This document shows, in pieces, positions 14,848 to 22,967 of a stretch of DNA of 33,384 nt. Origin of the DNA: Bacilli bacterium. Lineage in GTDB: Bacteria; Bacillota_I; Bacilli_A; RF39; UBA660. Each line of letters opens with the position of its first letter. Positions within the stretch are counted from its first letter, which is position 1. The notes under the pieces are model-generated. The model had not been told where the DNA came from. It did no database searches and was given only the letters and a program-made list of their open reading frames with translations. The DNA is taken from contig JAQVMY010000001.1 of NCBI GenBank assembly GCA_028703405.1, positions 40,001-73,384 on the forward strand, read 5' to 3'. The position numbers and the translations under genes were made by a program.

Positions 14848-14924
14848 TGGTGGAGAATAAGGGACTCGAACCCTTGACCCCCTGCGTGCAAGGCAGGTGC
14901 TCTAGCCAACTGAGCTAATTCCCC
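14848..14924 (-). tRNA. tRNA-Ala (TGC)
   Basis: Full cloverleaf on the minus strand: acceptor GGGGAAT with ATTCTCC, D-loop TTAGCTCAGTTGGCTAGAGC, anticodon loop C-T-TGC-A-C, T-loop GGTTCGAGTCC, encoded CCA. Last gene of the thirteen-tRNA operon. Confidence 0.97.
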
Positions 14925-14927
14925 AAC

Positions 14928-15004
14928 TGGTCGGGAAAACAGGATTTGAACCTGCAACCCCTTGGTCCCAAACCAAGTGCACTACCAAGTTGTGCTATTT
15001 CCCG
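14928..15004 (-). tRNA. tRNA-Pro (TGG)
   Basis: Acceptor CGGGAAA, anticodon stem-loop CTTGGTTTGGGACCAAG with TGG, T-arm GGTTCAAATCC, encoded CCA. Only 3 bases separate it from tRNA-Ala. Confidence 0.97.
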
Positions 15005-15009
15005 ATATA

Positions 15010-15086
15010 TGGCGCGCCCGATAGGAGTCGAACCCATAACCTTTTGATCCGTAGTCAAACGATCTATCCAATTGATCTACGGGCGC
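15010..15086 (-). tRNA. tRNA-Arg (ACG)
   Basis: Acceptor GCGCCCG with CGGGCGC, anticodon loop C-T-ACG-G-A, T-arm GGTTCGACTCC, discriminator G, encoded CCA. ACG requires A-to-I editing by TadA to read the CGN codons. Confidence 0.97.
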
Positions 15087-15109
15087 AGTTAAGTCTCATT
15101 ATTATAAAA

Positions 15110-15185
<76 letters not shown>

Positions 15186-15188
15186 ACA

Positions 15189-15264
15189 TGGCGGTCCCGA
15201 CGAGAATTGAACTCGCGATCTTCTGCGTGACAGGCAGACATGTTAACCGCTACACTACGGGACC
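15189..15264 (-). tRNA. tRNA-Asp (GTC)
   Basis: Acceptor GGTCCCG with CGGGACC, anticodon loop C-T-GTC-A-C, T-arm AGTTCAATTCT, discriminator G, encoded CCA. Confidence 0.97.
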
Positions 15265-15265
15265 A

Positions 15266-15342
<77 letters not shown>

Positions 15343-15361
15343 ATGTTGATTAAAATTAAAA

Positions 15362-15452
15362 TGGCGGAGAAAGAGGGATTCGAACCCCCGCGTCGTTTCC
15401 GACCTGCTGGTTTTCAAGACCAGTCCCTTCAACCAGGCTTGGGTATTTCTCC
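15362..15452 (-). tRNA. tRNA-Ser (TGA)
   Basis: A 91-base class II tRNA with a long variable arm (GCAGGTCGGAAACGACGC). Acceptor GGAGAAA with TTTCTCC, anticodon loop C-T-TGA-A-A, encoded CCA. Confidence 0.97.
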
Positions 15453-15478
15453 AAACTTAATATTAATCTAAATTTAAT

Positions 15479-15567
15479 TGGTGCCTAAGGCCGGAATTGA
15501 ACCGGCACGAGAGTTGAGTCTCGCAGGATTTTAAGTCCTGTGCGTCTACCTATTCCGCCACTCAGGC
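15479..15567 (-). tRNA. tRNA-Leu (TAA)
   Basis: An 89-base class II tRNA. Acceptor GCCTGAG with CTTAGGC, anticodon loop C-T-TAA-A-A, long variable arm, encoded CCA. It is a candidate substrate of the TrmL encoded at 1629-2135. Confidence 0.97.
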
Positions 15568-15575
15568 AAAAAGAA

Positions 15576-15651
15576 TGGTGTCCCGTACAAGATTCGAACT
15601 TGTGACCCTTTGATTAAAAGTCAAATGCTCTACCAACTGAGCTAACGGGAC
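15576..15651 (-). tRNA. tRNA-Lys (TTT)
   Basis: Acceptor GTCCCGT with ACGGGAC, anticodon loop C-T-TTT-A-A, T-arm AGTTCGAATCT, encoded CCA. Confidence 0.97.
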
Positions 15652-15660
15652 GTATAAAAA

Positions 15661-15735
15661 TGGCTGCCTCGGCTAGATTCGAACTAGCGCATGCCACAGT
15701 CAAAGTGTGGTGCCTTACCGCTTGGCTACGAGGCA
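15661..15735 (-). tRNA. tRNA-Gln (TTG)
   Basis: Acceptor TGCCTCG with CGAGGCA, anticodon loop C-T-TTG-A-C, T-arm AGTTCGAATCT, discriminator G, encoded CCA. Confidence 0.96.
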
Positions 15736-15748
15736 ACGTAATAATAAG

Positions 15749-15832
15749 TGGTGGAGAGGGATGGATTTGAACCATCGAACCCGAAGGAACAGATTTACAG
15801 TCTGCCGCGTTTGGCCACTTCGCTACCCCTCC
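15749..15832 (-). tRNA. tRNA-Tyr (GTA)
   Basis: An 84-base class II tRNA. Acceptor GGAGGGG with CTCTCC, anticodon loop C-T-GTA-A-A, variable arm GTTCCTTCGGGTTC, encoded CCA. Confidence 0.96.
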
Positions 15833-15835
15833 GTA

Positions 15836-15912
<77 letters not shown>

Positions 15913-15913
15913 A

Positions 15914-15990
15914 TGGTGGGCGATGTAGGACTCGAACCTACGACCCCCTGCTTGTAAGGCAGGTGCTCTAACCAACTGAGCTAATCGCCC
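15914..15990 (-). tRNA. tRNA-Val (TAC)
   Basis: Acceptor GGGCGAT with ATCGCCC, anticodon loop C-T-TAC-A-A, T-arm GGTTCGAGTCC, encoded CCA. First gene of the operon, about 20 bases from its promoter. Confidence 0.97.
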
Positions 15991-16010
15991 AAAACCTCTG
16001 GACGTAAATT

Positions 16011-16039
16011 AATATATCATTTATAAAATTGTTTGTCAA
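16011..16039 (-). promoter_or_regulatory. Strong promoter of the tRNA operon
   Basis: On the minus strand a perfect -35 TTGACA (16034-16039), 17-base spacer, and TGA-TATATT (-10 at 16011-16016). Start would be near 16004, about 14 bases before tRNA-Val. The -35 and spacer lie inside the last codons of the cvfD-like gene. Confidence 0.85.
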
Positions 16040-16397
16040 TAAAATTTGAACCTTTTCTTATATTTTCTTTTATCCAGGACGGAAGTTTCTTTTCTAAGGA
16101 CTTAAAACCTAAACTTGTTTCCTTAATCTTGCGCCTTTTAAAATTATTGTTTTTTTTATAATCAATATTTTTTATACTCAATTTTAATTGAGATAATTTT
16201 TCATCCACATCAATAATTTCTGTATATATTATATCACCAATAGTAACAAAATCGGTGATGTTTTTAACATAATTATGGGAAATCTCAGAAATATGTATCA
16301 AACCACTGTAAAATTCATCTAAAGATACAAATATTCCGTATGATTCAATTCCAGTAACCGAACCTTTTACAACTTTTCCTTTCTTATATTTTGTCAT
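16017..16397 (-). CDS. cvfD: S1-domain RNA-binding protein (CvfD/YugI family)
   Basis: A 126-residue ribosome-associated RNA-binding protein. A single S1 OB fold occupies residues about 5-78: GKVVKGSVTGIESYGIFVSL, then GLIHISEIS, VTIGDIIYTEIIDVDEKLSQLKLSIK. A lysine-rich tail follows (NNNFKRRKIKETSLGFKSL), as in the general stress protein 13/CvfD group of Firmicutes. Known members influence translation and virulence-type regulation; the specific role here is inferred. The ATG is preceded by GAGGTG. Its 3' end carries the tRNA operon promoter. Confidence 0.85.
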   Translation of the reverse strand: MTKYKKGKVVKGSVTGIESYGIFVSLDEFYSGLIHISEISHNYVKNITDFVTIGDIIYTEIIDVDEKLSQLKLSIKNIDYKKNNNFKRRKIKETSLGFKSLEKKLPSWIKENIRKGSNFIDKQFYK

Positions 16398-16415
16398 TAT
16401 TACACCTCTATTTTA

Positions 16416-16424
16416 ATTATAACA
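16416..16424 (-). promoter_or_regulatory. Extended -10 promoter of the cvfD-like gene
   Basis: TGT-TATAAT on the minus strand (TATAAT at 16416-16421), about 20 bases before the start codon; no matching -35. Confidence 0.5.
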
Positions 16425-16450
16425 TAAATCTATAATAATTTTAAAACTAT

Positions 16451-16480
16451 TTACTATGTTAAGAGAATAATATATAATGA
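16451..16480 (+). promoter_or_regulatory. Promoter of the NifU-like gene
   Basis: TTTACT, 17-base spacer, TATAAT, placed just upstream of the AGGAGG ribosome site of the NifU-like gene. Edges are accurate to about two bases. Confidence 0.55.
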
Positions 16481-16495
16481 AATAGGAGGAATTAT

Positions 16496-16726
16496 ATGAA
16501 AGAAAAAGAAGAAAAAATTATTAATATAATCAATAAATTAAGACCTTTTTTAATGAGTGATGGTGGAGATATTGAATTTATTAAACTTGAAAATAATATT
16601 GTTTATATAAAATTATTAGGTGCTTGTTTAGGATGTCAAATGGTTAATATTACCTTAAAAGAAGTGATTGAAACAACAATCAAAAATGAAATTCCTGAAA
16701 TTTCTGAAGTTATAAATTTAGAATAA
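16496..16726 (+). CDS. NifU C-terminal-domain iron-sulfur scaffold (YutI-like)
   Basis: A 76-residue protein made only of the NifU C-terminal domain. The opening helix (KEEKIINIINKLRPFLMSDGGDIEFI) is typical and the paired cysteines are in GACLGCQM (CxxC, about residues 43-46), which bridge a 4Fe-4S cluster between two subunits. It probably carries clusters to client enzymes. In Bacillus the equivalent gene is yutI, and yutH- and yutG-like genes follow here too, which supports vertical descent. It ends 3 bases from the convergent YutH-like gene. Confidence 0.93.
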   Translation: MKEKEEKIINIINKLRPFLMSDGGDIEFIKLENNIVYIKLLGACLGCQMVNITLKEVIETTIKNEIPEISEVINLE

Positions 16727-16729
16727 CAG

Positions 16730-17635
16730 TTATTTATTGATCCATTCTATATTTGGAATTTGAATATACTGTTTTAAATAATTATGAAATTGATTCAGAA
16801 ATAACTCATAATCATCAATCTTATTAATTATTGGAAGAATTTCTTTTTCAGGAAGACTTCCTTGAACTATAAGTTCATAAATATCAAAATAAAAGGTTGG
16901 AAAAAGCATTCTGGCATATAATAGCAAACAATCAATTGAAGTTAAATTGTTCTGTGAAATATAATTAAATAAGTCATTGGTTTTATCAATACCTTTAAAA
17001 AAACACTCTTTAAAATATTCACATATATCTCTAGTTTTGTTATCAATAATAAAGGTTAAGGGATTATAAAGGTCAAAAAGTGTATTATCATTTTTTACCC
17101 TTCCGTGTGATAATGCAAATGTTTTTTCATAATTAGTATTGATATTTTTCAAGAAACTTATACCTGTTTCTGCCATTCCAACAAAGTAACTAAAACTTTC
17201 TCTTAATAATGGAAAAGTTTTTCCAAACTGACTGACTTGATATTCAAAATAATCAATTTTTTCTATCCACAACGAAAACCAATTATCTCTTTTTAACGAA
17301 TCGATATTGGATGTTATACTAACATTAGAAAACCAGATTAGGTCGTCGAAAAGGATGGTTCTGTTATCATTTACATATACTACTAATAATACATATGGAA
17401 TATTGTTTACTAAAGTTATAATAGAAGAATTAATATTAGGTACAAATTGGTGGCAATAAACACCTTTAGAAAACAAAAATGTTGCCAATTTTTGTAAGTC
17501 TTTTAGTTCTTCTTCTTTACGATAGTATGGTAAAAAGACATAATTGTTATTATTATAGTTAAACTTTAGTTGTTTTTCATATTGGTGAATATTTTTCGGT
17601 TGAAGATTATAAAAATAATTAATTGTATTTTTCAT
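16730..17635 (-). CDS. YutH/CotS-like spore-coat-associated kinase-fold protein (divergent)
   Basis: A 301-residue protein. The best clue is the stretch ALSHGRVKNDN followed by YNPLTFIIDNKTRDICEYF (about residues 192-229). It resembles the degenerate catalytic loop and DFG-like region of aminoglycoside-phosphotransferase-fold coat proteins (CotS, CotI, YutH), in which H-x-R replaces the usual HGDLH and RD-x-x-EY follows the metal-binding Asp. The N-terminal lobe (NNNYVFLPYYRKEEELKDLQKLATFL) fits as well. Flanking genes correspond to Bacillus yutI and yutG, the neighbours expected for yutH. Sequence similarity is low, so the call rests partly on context. It would imply a sporulation heritage for the organism. 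Confidence 0.6.
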   Translation of the reverse strand: MKNTINYFYNLQPKNIHQYEKQLKFNYNNNNYVFLPYYRKEEELKDLQKLATFLFSKGVYCHQFVPNINSSIITLVNNIPYVLLVVYVNDNRTILFDDLIWFSNVSITSNIDSLKRDNWFSLWIEKIDYFEYQVSQFGKTFPLLRESFSYFVGMAETGISFLKNINTNYEKTFALSHGRVKNDNTLFDLYNPLTFIIDNKTRDICEYFKECFFKGIDKTNDLFNYISQNNLTSIDCLLLYARMLFPTFYFDIYELIVQGSLPEKEILPIINKIDDYELFLNQFHNYLKQYIQIPNIEWINK

Positions 17636-17692
17636 ATATTCACCTCAACTAATTTTATGATTTTCTTATTATTTTATGATTGGAGGTTTAAA

Positions 17693-18178
17693 ATGAATAT
17701 TTTAAAAGAACTAGCAGTTCAAAAATTAAAAGATCGTGGTGTTAAAATTTTAGATATTGCAGACATTGTTTTTAATTTACAAAAAAAATATATAGAGGAC
17801 CTTACTATTGAGGATTGTATAAGTACAATTGATAGCATAATTGCAAAAAGGGAGGTTACTCATGCCATTCTAACAGGTATCGCTATTGACGAAACTGTTG
17901 AAAAGGATCTATTTGAAGAACCAATAAATAAAATCATCAAAACAGATGACTCATTATATGGTATTGATGAGATTTTACCACTTAGTATTGTAAATATTTA
18001 TGGCTCAATTGCCTTTACAAATTTTGGTTACTTAGATAAAACAAAGCCAGGAATCATCGGCAAATTAGATACGTTAGGAAAAGATGGAAAACAATGCCAT
18101 ACTTTTCTTGATGATATTATATGCGCTATTGCTTCTTCTGCTGCTAGTAGATTGGCACATAAAAATAGAATTGATTAA
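17693..18178 (+). CDS. Phosphatidylglycerophosphatase A family protein (YutG/PgpA-like)
   Basis: A 161-residue protein of the PgpA family, whose Escherichia member dephosphorylates phosphatidylglycerol phosphate. Motifs: ILDIADIVFNLQKKY, VTHAILTGIAIDE, and the family signature HTFLDDIICAIASSAASRLAH at the C-terminus, cut short compared with the membrane-bound PgpA. The Firmicutes YutG group is soluble, and its physiological substrate is less certain. Start at ATG 17693-17695 because GGAGG lies 6 bases upstream; the frame is open further upstream but runs into the divergent gene. Divergent from the YutH-like gene, an adjacency also seen in Bacillus. Confidence 0.85.
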   Translation: MNILKELAVQKLKDRGVKILDIADIVFNLQKKYIEDLTIEDCISTIDSIIAKREVTHAILTGIAIDETVEKDLFEEPINKIIKTDDSLYGIDEILPLSIVNIYGSIAFTNFGYLDKTKPGIIGKLDTLGKDGKQCHTFLDDIICAIASSAASRLAHKNRID

Positions 18179-18191
18179 CAATTCTATTTTT
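18161..18191. terminator. Bidirectional terminator spanning the pgpA-like stop codon
   Basis: AAAAATAGAATTG (18161-18173) pairs over 13 bp with CAATTCTATTTTT (18179-18191) around ATTAA, with the TAA stop (18176-18178) in the loop/stem. The same hairpin ends the convergent gene whose stop is at 18191-18193. Confidence 0.9.
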
Positions 18192-18814
18192 TAGTCTAAA
18201 AATTTTTTTATTTCATTTAACTTATTAGTTAATTCTTCATTTTTTACTTTTTCTTGTTGATATAAATTTTTATAATAATCAACTTCAGCATTTGGTTGTG
18301 AATCTTTAGGTTCTTCTAGTGGTGTTATCGTAGATTCAACATCAAGGTTAGGTGTTGATACTGGTTCAAAACTTACTTCTGGTGTTTGAATTGGTTCAAT
18401 TGTAACTGGTTCAAGTTCAACTTGAGGTTGTTGTACAACGAACTCCTTTTTATTAGCACTTAATAATTCAGTAAGTTGTTTAGATAATTTAAAAACACGG
18501 TTTTCTGTTACTTGTAGCGATTCTAATTCGTTATAATTTAAATCAGCTACTTCAGCAACACCATTTTTATTCCCTCTAATAATTACCTTTATCAATTCCT
18601 TAATAGCAAGCCAGTCATTTTCATCCGTAACATTTGAACTAACCATTACTCCATTTTGACTGTCTACTTTAATAGCGTATAGTTTTACGTAATTTTGTTC
18701 ATCAACTTCGTTTAATGAATAAATCAAGTAATTGCTATTATTTAATGCAAAGTAACGAATAACATTAGCATTTAATATCTCATTATTTACATTAACCAAA
18801 TTAATTCTTTCCAT
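18191..18814 (-). CDS. Protein with N-terminal DUF1292-like domain and coiled-coil tail
   Basis: A 207-residue cytoplasmic protein. The first 85 residues (LVNVNNEILNANVIRYFAL, NYLIYSLNEV, YVKLYAIKVD, DENDWLAIKELIKVII) recall small Firmicutes DUF1292 proteins, which pair a YxxY-type sheet with a terminal helix; I rate this as moderate. A low-complexity Pro/Glu/Thr/Val linker (about 120-175) and a C-terminal coiled coil (EVDYYKNLYQQEKVKNEEL) follow. No catalytic residues are evident. AAAGGAGG precedes the ATG. Function unknown; it shares a terminator with the pgpA-like gene and lies downstream of ftsH's terminator. Confidence 0.75.
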   Translation of the reverse strand: MERINLVNVNNEILNANVIRYFALNNSNYLIYSLNEVDEQNYVKLYAIKVDSQNGVMVSSNVTDENDWLAIKELIKVIIRGNKNGVAEVADLNYNELESLQVTENRVFKLSKQLTELLSANKKEFVVQQPQVELEPVTIEPIQTPEVSFEPVSTPNLDVESTITPLEEPKDSQPNAEVDYYKNLYQQEKVKNEELTNKLNEIKKFLD

Positions 18815-18901
18815 TTTATTCCTCCTTTTTATTCTTCATACTTATTATACCAAATAAATTATCATTTGCAATTAATTTTTAGAACTTTCCCAATAATAAT
18901 T

Positions 18902-18925
18902 AAAAAAGAGTAATTTACTCCTTTT
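18902..18925 (-). terminator. Terminator of ftsH
   Basis: GAGT and ACTC (18908-18911 with 18917-18920) extended by A/T pairs form a hairpin covering the ftsH stop codon (18915-18917), followed by six T on the minus strand. Confidence 0.6.
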
Positions 18926-20894
18926 GATTATAATCTAGTTTATCAATTAATTCTTTTTTATTCATTTTTGAATAACCTGTTATATTTTGTTCTTTAGCCA
19001 TTTCCTTTAATTCAGAAACAGTTAATTCTTCTAAATTTTCTTCAGCCAGTTCAACATCATCAGATATACGGCCAAATTCAACTAAATGTTCAATTTGCTC
19101 TTTAGTTAAAGTTTCACATTCTATTAAAGTCTCAGCAATTAGATCTAATAAATCAATGTTTTCTTTTATAATCTGTTTAGCTATTTCATATTGCTCACCA
19201 ATTATTTTTCTAATTTCTTCGTCAATTTGAAATGCGACTTGACTTGAAAAATTACGGCTTTTATTATAATCTCTGCCAAGGAAAACGCTAGATTCCTGAT
19301 GTTCAAATTGAATTGGACCTAAACTACTCATCCCATATTCTGTAACCATTGCTCTAGCAATTTTTGTTGCTTGCTCAAAGTCATTATGAGCACCTGTTGT
19401 TATTTCGTTAAATACAACTTCTTCTGATACCCTTCCACCTAGCAATCCAGCAATTCTTTCAAGTAATTCACTTTTTGTAGAAGTATATCTTTCTTCTTTT
19501 GGCAACATTAAAGCATAACCACCAGCATAACTTCTTGGAATAATAGTTACTTTTTGCACAATATTAGCATCATTTAATTTTAATCCTAGAACAACGTGAC
19601 CAGCTTCATGATAAGCAACCAATTTTTTTTCATTTTCTGTGTATTTTTTAGATTTCTTAGCAGGTCCCATTAAGACCCTATCATGAGCTTCATCAATTTC
19701 TTCCATTGTAATAAAATCTTTGTCACGACGAACAGCTAATAGTGCCGCTTCATTTAGTAGGTTTTCAAGATCAGCACCACTAAAACCAACAGTTCTTTTT
19801 GAAATATTTAACAATTTAACACCTTTAGCAAAAACTTTACCTTTAGCGTGAACTGCTAAAATTTCTTCACGACCTTTAGCATCTGGTAAATTAACTGTTA
19901 CTTGGCGGTCAAAACGGCCAGGTCTTAATAATGCAGGGTCCAGAACATCTGGACGGTTTGTTGCTGCAATGATAATAATTCCTTCATTTGCACCGAATCC
20001 ATCCATTTCTGTAAGCAATTGATTTAGTGTTTGTTCTCTTTCATCATGTCCTCCACCTAAACCAGCACCTCTTTGTCGACCGACAGCATCTATTTCATCA
20101 ATAAATATTAAGCAAGGTGCATTATGTTTAGCCTGTTTAAACATATCCCTAACACGGCTTGCACCAACACCCACAAATAATTCAACAAAATCAGAACCAC
20201 TTATATAATAAAATGGCACACTAGCTTCTCCAGCAACAGCCCTAGCTAATAAAGTCTTTCCAGTTCCTGGAGGACCAACTAATAACACACCTTTTGGTAT
20301 TCTGGCACCTAATCTTTGGAATTTTTTTGGATTTTTCAAAAAATCAATTAATTCTGAAACTTCTTCTTTTTCTTCAGTTAATCCTGCAACATTTGCAAAA
20401 GTAATTTTATTTGAATCAGGATTTAATTTGGCACGACTTTTACCAAAATCCATTGAATTATTAGCACTACCTACTTGTTTTTTAACAAAAGCAAATGCAA
20501 ATCCAATTAATAAGATCATTGGTAATATATTAATTAAAAATAATAAAAATGTCCCTGATTCAGGATCGGCATTTGTATCGACTTTAAAATCGTACTGTTC
20601 CTCTGCATTAAAAATTTTTGAAATAACTTCATTTGATAACGGTACCCTTAGAACAAAACTTTCATTCTCACCATAATTTTTTAAAGTTCCCTTTATTTCA
20701 TAAATACTAGCTCTACTTTTAGGAATTATGATAATTTCTTTAACTTCACCTTTGTTGACTTGTTCCATAAAAGAATCATATGTTAATGTATGTTTTTTAA
20801 CATTAGCATTACTAAATACATACATAATAGATATCATTATCAAAAATAATATTAAATACGGGTATAACCCTTTTTTCATTGTTTTTTTAGTCAT
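18915..20894 (-). CDS. ftsH: ATP-dependent membrane metalloprotease FtsH with C-terminal Rho_N-like domain
   Basis: A 659-residue hexameric protease that degrades misfolded membrane proteins and regulators. It has two transmembrane helices (about 12-29 and 116-137) flanking an extracytoplasmic segment. AAA+ module: Walker A GPPGTGKT (207-214), Walker [11 protein letters not shown], second region of homology ([20 protein letters not shown]). The zinc site is HEAGH (429-433). After the usual end, an extra tail of about 35 residues reads [20 protein letters not shown] then [10 protein letters not shown], the pattern of a Rho N-terminal (SAP-like) helix-extended-loop-helix. That tail is not normal for FtsH. 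Start supported by GGAAGGAG. It follows tilS by 14 bases, so they form one operon; hprT, usual between them in Bacillus, is absent. Confidence 0.97.
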   Translation of the reverse strand: MTKKTMKKGLYPYLILFLIMISIMYVFSNANVKKHTLTYDSFMEQVNKGEVKEIIIIPKSRASIYEIKGTLKNYGENESFVLRVPLSNEVISKIFNAEEQYDFKVDTNADPESGTFLLFLINILPMILLIGFAFAFVKKQVGSANNSMDFGKSRAKLNPDSNKITFANVAGLTEEKEEVSELIDFLKNPKKFQRLGARIPKGVLLVGPPGTGKTLLARAVAGEASVPFYYISGSDFVELFVGVGASRVRDMFKQAKHNAPCLIFIDEIDAVGRQRGAGLGGGHDEREQTLNQLLTEMDGFGANEGIIIIAATNRPDVLDPALLRPGRFDRQVTVNLPDAKGREEILAVHAKGKVFAKGVKLLNISKRTVGFSGADLENLLNEAALLAVRRDKDFITMEEIDEAHDRVLMGPAKKSKKYTENEKKLVAYHEAGHVVLGLKLNDANIVQKVTIIPRSYAGGYALMLPKEERYTSTKSELLERIAGLLGGRVSEEVVFNEITTGAHNDFEQATKIARAMVTEYGMSSLGPIQFEHQESSVFLGRDYNKSRNFSSQVAFQIDEEIRKIIGEQYEIAKQIIKENIDLLDLIAETLIECETLTKEQIEHLVEFGRISDDVELAEENLEELTVSELKEMAKEQNITGYSKMNKKELIDKLDYNQKE

Positions 20895-20908
20895 TGTTTT
20901 CTCCTTCC

Positions 20909-22234
20909 TTAATAGTACTTTAGTATTATATCACATTTTTCATTTTTTAACTTATCAAATTTTGATTTTTTCAAGCCTGGTAGCCAAACAATAACACCTG
21001 TTGAATCAACTACAACGGGCCATAAATTTCTTTCCGAAGTTGATATTTTTTCGTCAGTAAAAATATCATTAATCTTTTTGCGTCCTAATAACCCTTTTAC
21101 ATACATTTTATCACCATTTTGTCTTGAACGAACATGTAATGGTAAAGTTATTTCAGAACTATCTAACCTACAATAAAAATTGTTATCTAACGTAGCTGAC
21201 TTAACAACTTCTATATTATGTCCATTTGGTAAATTCATATAATTAATTAATTCAATTTCATATTCACTATTTAGAATTTCATCTTGAACCACAACAAAAG
21301 TATTATAAGATTTAATTGCACGAACATTGTTCGGTAAATATATCTTAACATTTGCCCGATTAGATTGAATTAAATTATATACTAATTTAGCATGTTGATC
21401 TGTAATTAACATCAAATCATCTTGATATATCTGTTCTAAAATATAATAAATAATTTTCATTTTGATAACATATTCTTCTTTATTAAACTCTTCTATATTT
21501 AAAACATTTTGAGGAAAAATTTTCTTCATTTTTTTTTGAACCTCTTTATCAATATAATCGTTATAATCTAATAAGGTTCTACTAAATTTATAAAATTTTT
21601 CATGTACTTTGTCATCTTCTTTTTTAAATTCTGGAACGATGTATTTTCTAAATCGATTACGAGTATAGACATCTTTGGCATTTGAAGCATCAATTCTATA
21701 ATCAACTTTATTATGTTTATTATATTCATATATTTCATCTTTTGTAACATTAATTAGTGGTCTAATGATAACATATTCACCCATATTAACTACTTTTGAA
21801 AATCCACTATACCCTCTTAAGGTTGACCCCCTAACAATTCTCATTAAAATTGTTTCTATTAAATCATCACCGTGATGTGCGGTAAAAAGATATTTAGCAT
21901 TATACTTTTTAACAATTTTTGAAAAATAATTATACCTAATACTTCTAGCTTCATTATGAAAATTATCATCTCCATAATCTTCAATTTTATGCCATTCAAA
22001 AACAATTCCTAAATTTCTACAAAAGCATTCTACAAATTTTTTTTCTTCATCGCTTTCTTTTCGAAGATTATGATGAACATGAGCACATATTACTTGAATA
22101 TCTAAACCTTTTTTTATTCGACTTATAAGATGTAAAAGTGCCATAGAATCTGGCCCACCAGAAACACCAACAACAATTGTGTCCCCATATTTTATTCCCA
22201 CTTGTTCCATCAAATAATTATATGCATTTTCCAT
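20909..22234 (-). CDS. tilS: tRNA(Ile)-lysidine synthetase TilS
   Basis: Converts the wobble C34 of the CAT-anticodon tRNA-Ile to lysidine with ATP, so that it reads AUA; essential. The PP-loop is GVSGGPDSMALLHL (about residues 23-36), with the family segments HVHHNLRKESDEE, TAHHGDDLIETILMR and YRIDASNAKDVYTRNRFRK all present. The C-terminal substrate-binding domain is also present (LPLHVRSRQNGDKM, GRKKINDIFTDEKIS). At 441 residues it is full length. RBS GAGGTGG. The tilS-ftsH order is conserved in Bacilli. Confidence 0.97.
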   Translation of the reverse strand: MENAYNYLMEQVGIKYGDTIVVGVSGGPDSMALLHLISRIKKGLDIQVICAHVHHNLRKESDEEKKFVECFCRNLGIVFEWHKIEDYGDDNFHNEARSIRYNYFSKIVKKYNAKYLFTAHHGDDLIETILMRIVRGSTLRGYSGFSKVVNMGEYVIIRPLINVTKDEIYEYNKHNKVDYRIDASNAKDVYTRNRFRKYIVPEFKKEDDKVHEKFYKFSRTLLDYNDYIDKEVQKKMKKIFPQNVLNIEEFNKEEYVIKMKIIYYILEQIYQDDLMLITDQHAKLVYNLIQSNRANVKIYLPNNVRAIKSYNTFVVVQDEILNSEYEIELINYMNLPNGHNIEVVKSATLDNNFYCRLDSSEITLPLHVRSRQNGDKMYVKGLLGRKKINDIFTDEKISTSERNLWPVVVDSTGVIVWLPGLKKSKFDKLKNEKCDIILKYY

Positions 22235-22287
22235 TATTCCACCTCTATTTTAATTTTATTATATTTAATAGATGATATCAAGTAAAA

Positions 22288-22965
22288 TTACCACTTTACT
22301 TTATTATTACCTTTTCTTTCCAAGTATAAATTTATTTTTGAAAAAGGTTTGCTTCCTAAAAAACCACGATTTGCTGATAAGGGGGAAGGATGAGTTCCTT
22401 CTATTATTATATGTTGTTTATTTGTAATTAAGTTTTTTTTGCTCTTTGCGTAATTTCCCCACAAAACAAAAATAATAGGTTCTGACTTATCATTCAATGC
22501 CTTTATAATATTATCAGTAAAAACTTCCCAACTTGTACTTTTATGTGATAATGGTTTACCCTCTTCAACAGTTAAAATAGAATTCAATAATAAAACCCCT
22601 TGTAACGCCCAGTCAGTTAAATTATTATCATTACGTTTTATTCCTAAATCAGCCTCCAACTCTTTAAAAATGTTTCTTAAAGAAGGTGGTCTTTTTTGAT
22701 TGTTATAAACTGAAAATGATAATCCATGGGCTTGATTAATACCATGGTAAGGATCTTGTCCCAAGATTAAAACTTTAACATCTTCATAATCAGTAATCAT
22801 TAAAGCATTGAAAATATCTTTAAATTCTGGAAAAATTGTTTTATTTTTATATTCCCTTTTTATAAAAGAAATCAATTGTTGAAAATATTCTTTTTTATAT
22901 TCTTCTTGTAATATATCATCCCATTTATTATTTGTTATATTAATTTTGTGTTTTTTATACGCCAT
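22288..22965 (-). CDS. ung: Uracil-DNA glycosylase (family 1)
   Basis: Removes uracil from DNA. At 225 residues it has normal length. The water-activating loop is LGQDPYHGINQAHGLSFSV (about 63-81, catalytic Asp), the proline-rich RPPSLRNIF and uracil-binding regions are present, and the DNA-intercalating loop is HPSPLSANRGF (catalytic His). It begins 3 bases after the ksgA stop, with the ribosome site inside ksgA. Its presence between ksgA and tilS is unlike Bacillus and may be lineage-specific. It pairs functionally with the dUTPase encoded nearby. Confidence 0.97.
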   Translation of the reverse strand: MAYKKHKINITNNKWDDILQEEYKKEYFQQLISFIKREYKNKTIFPEFKDIFNALMITDYEDVKVLILGQDPYHGINQAHGLSFSVYNNQKRPPSLRNIFKELEADLGIKRNDNNLTDWALQGVLLLNSILTVEEGKPLSHKSTSWEVFTDNIIKALNDKSEPIIFVLWGNYAKSKKNLITNKQHIIIEGTHPSPLSANRGFLGSKPFSKINLYLERKGNNKVKW

Positions 22966-22967
22966 TT

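Noticed and set aside
21568-21750. 60-codon minus-strand frame
   Set aside because: Lies wholly inside tilS in another frame.
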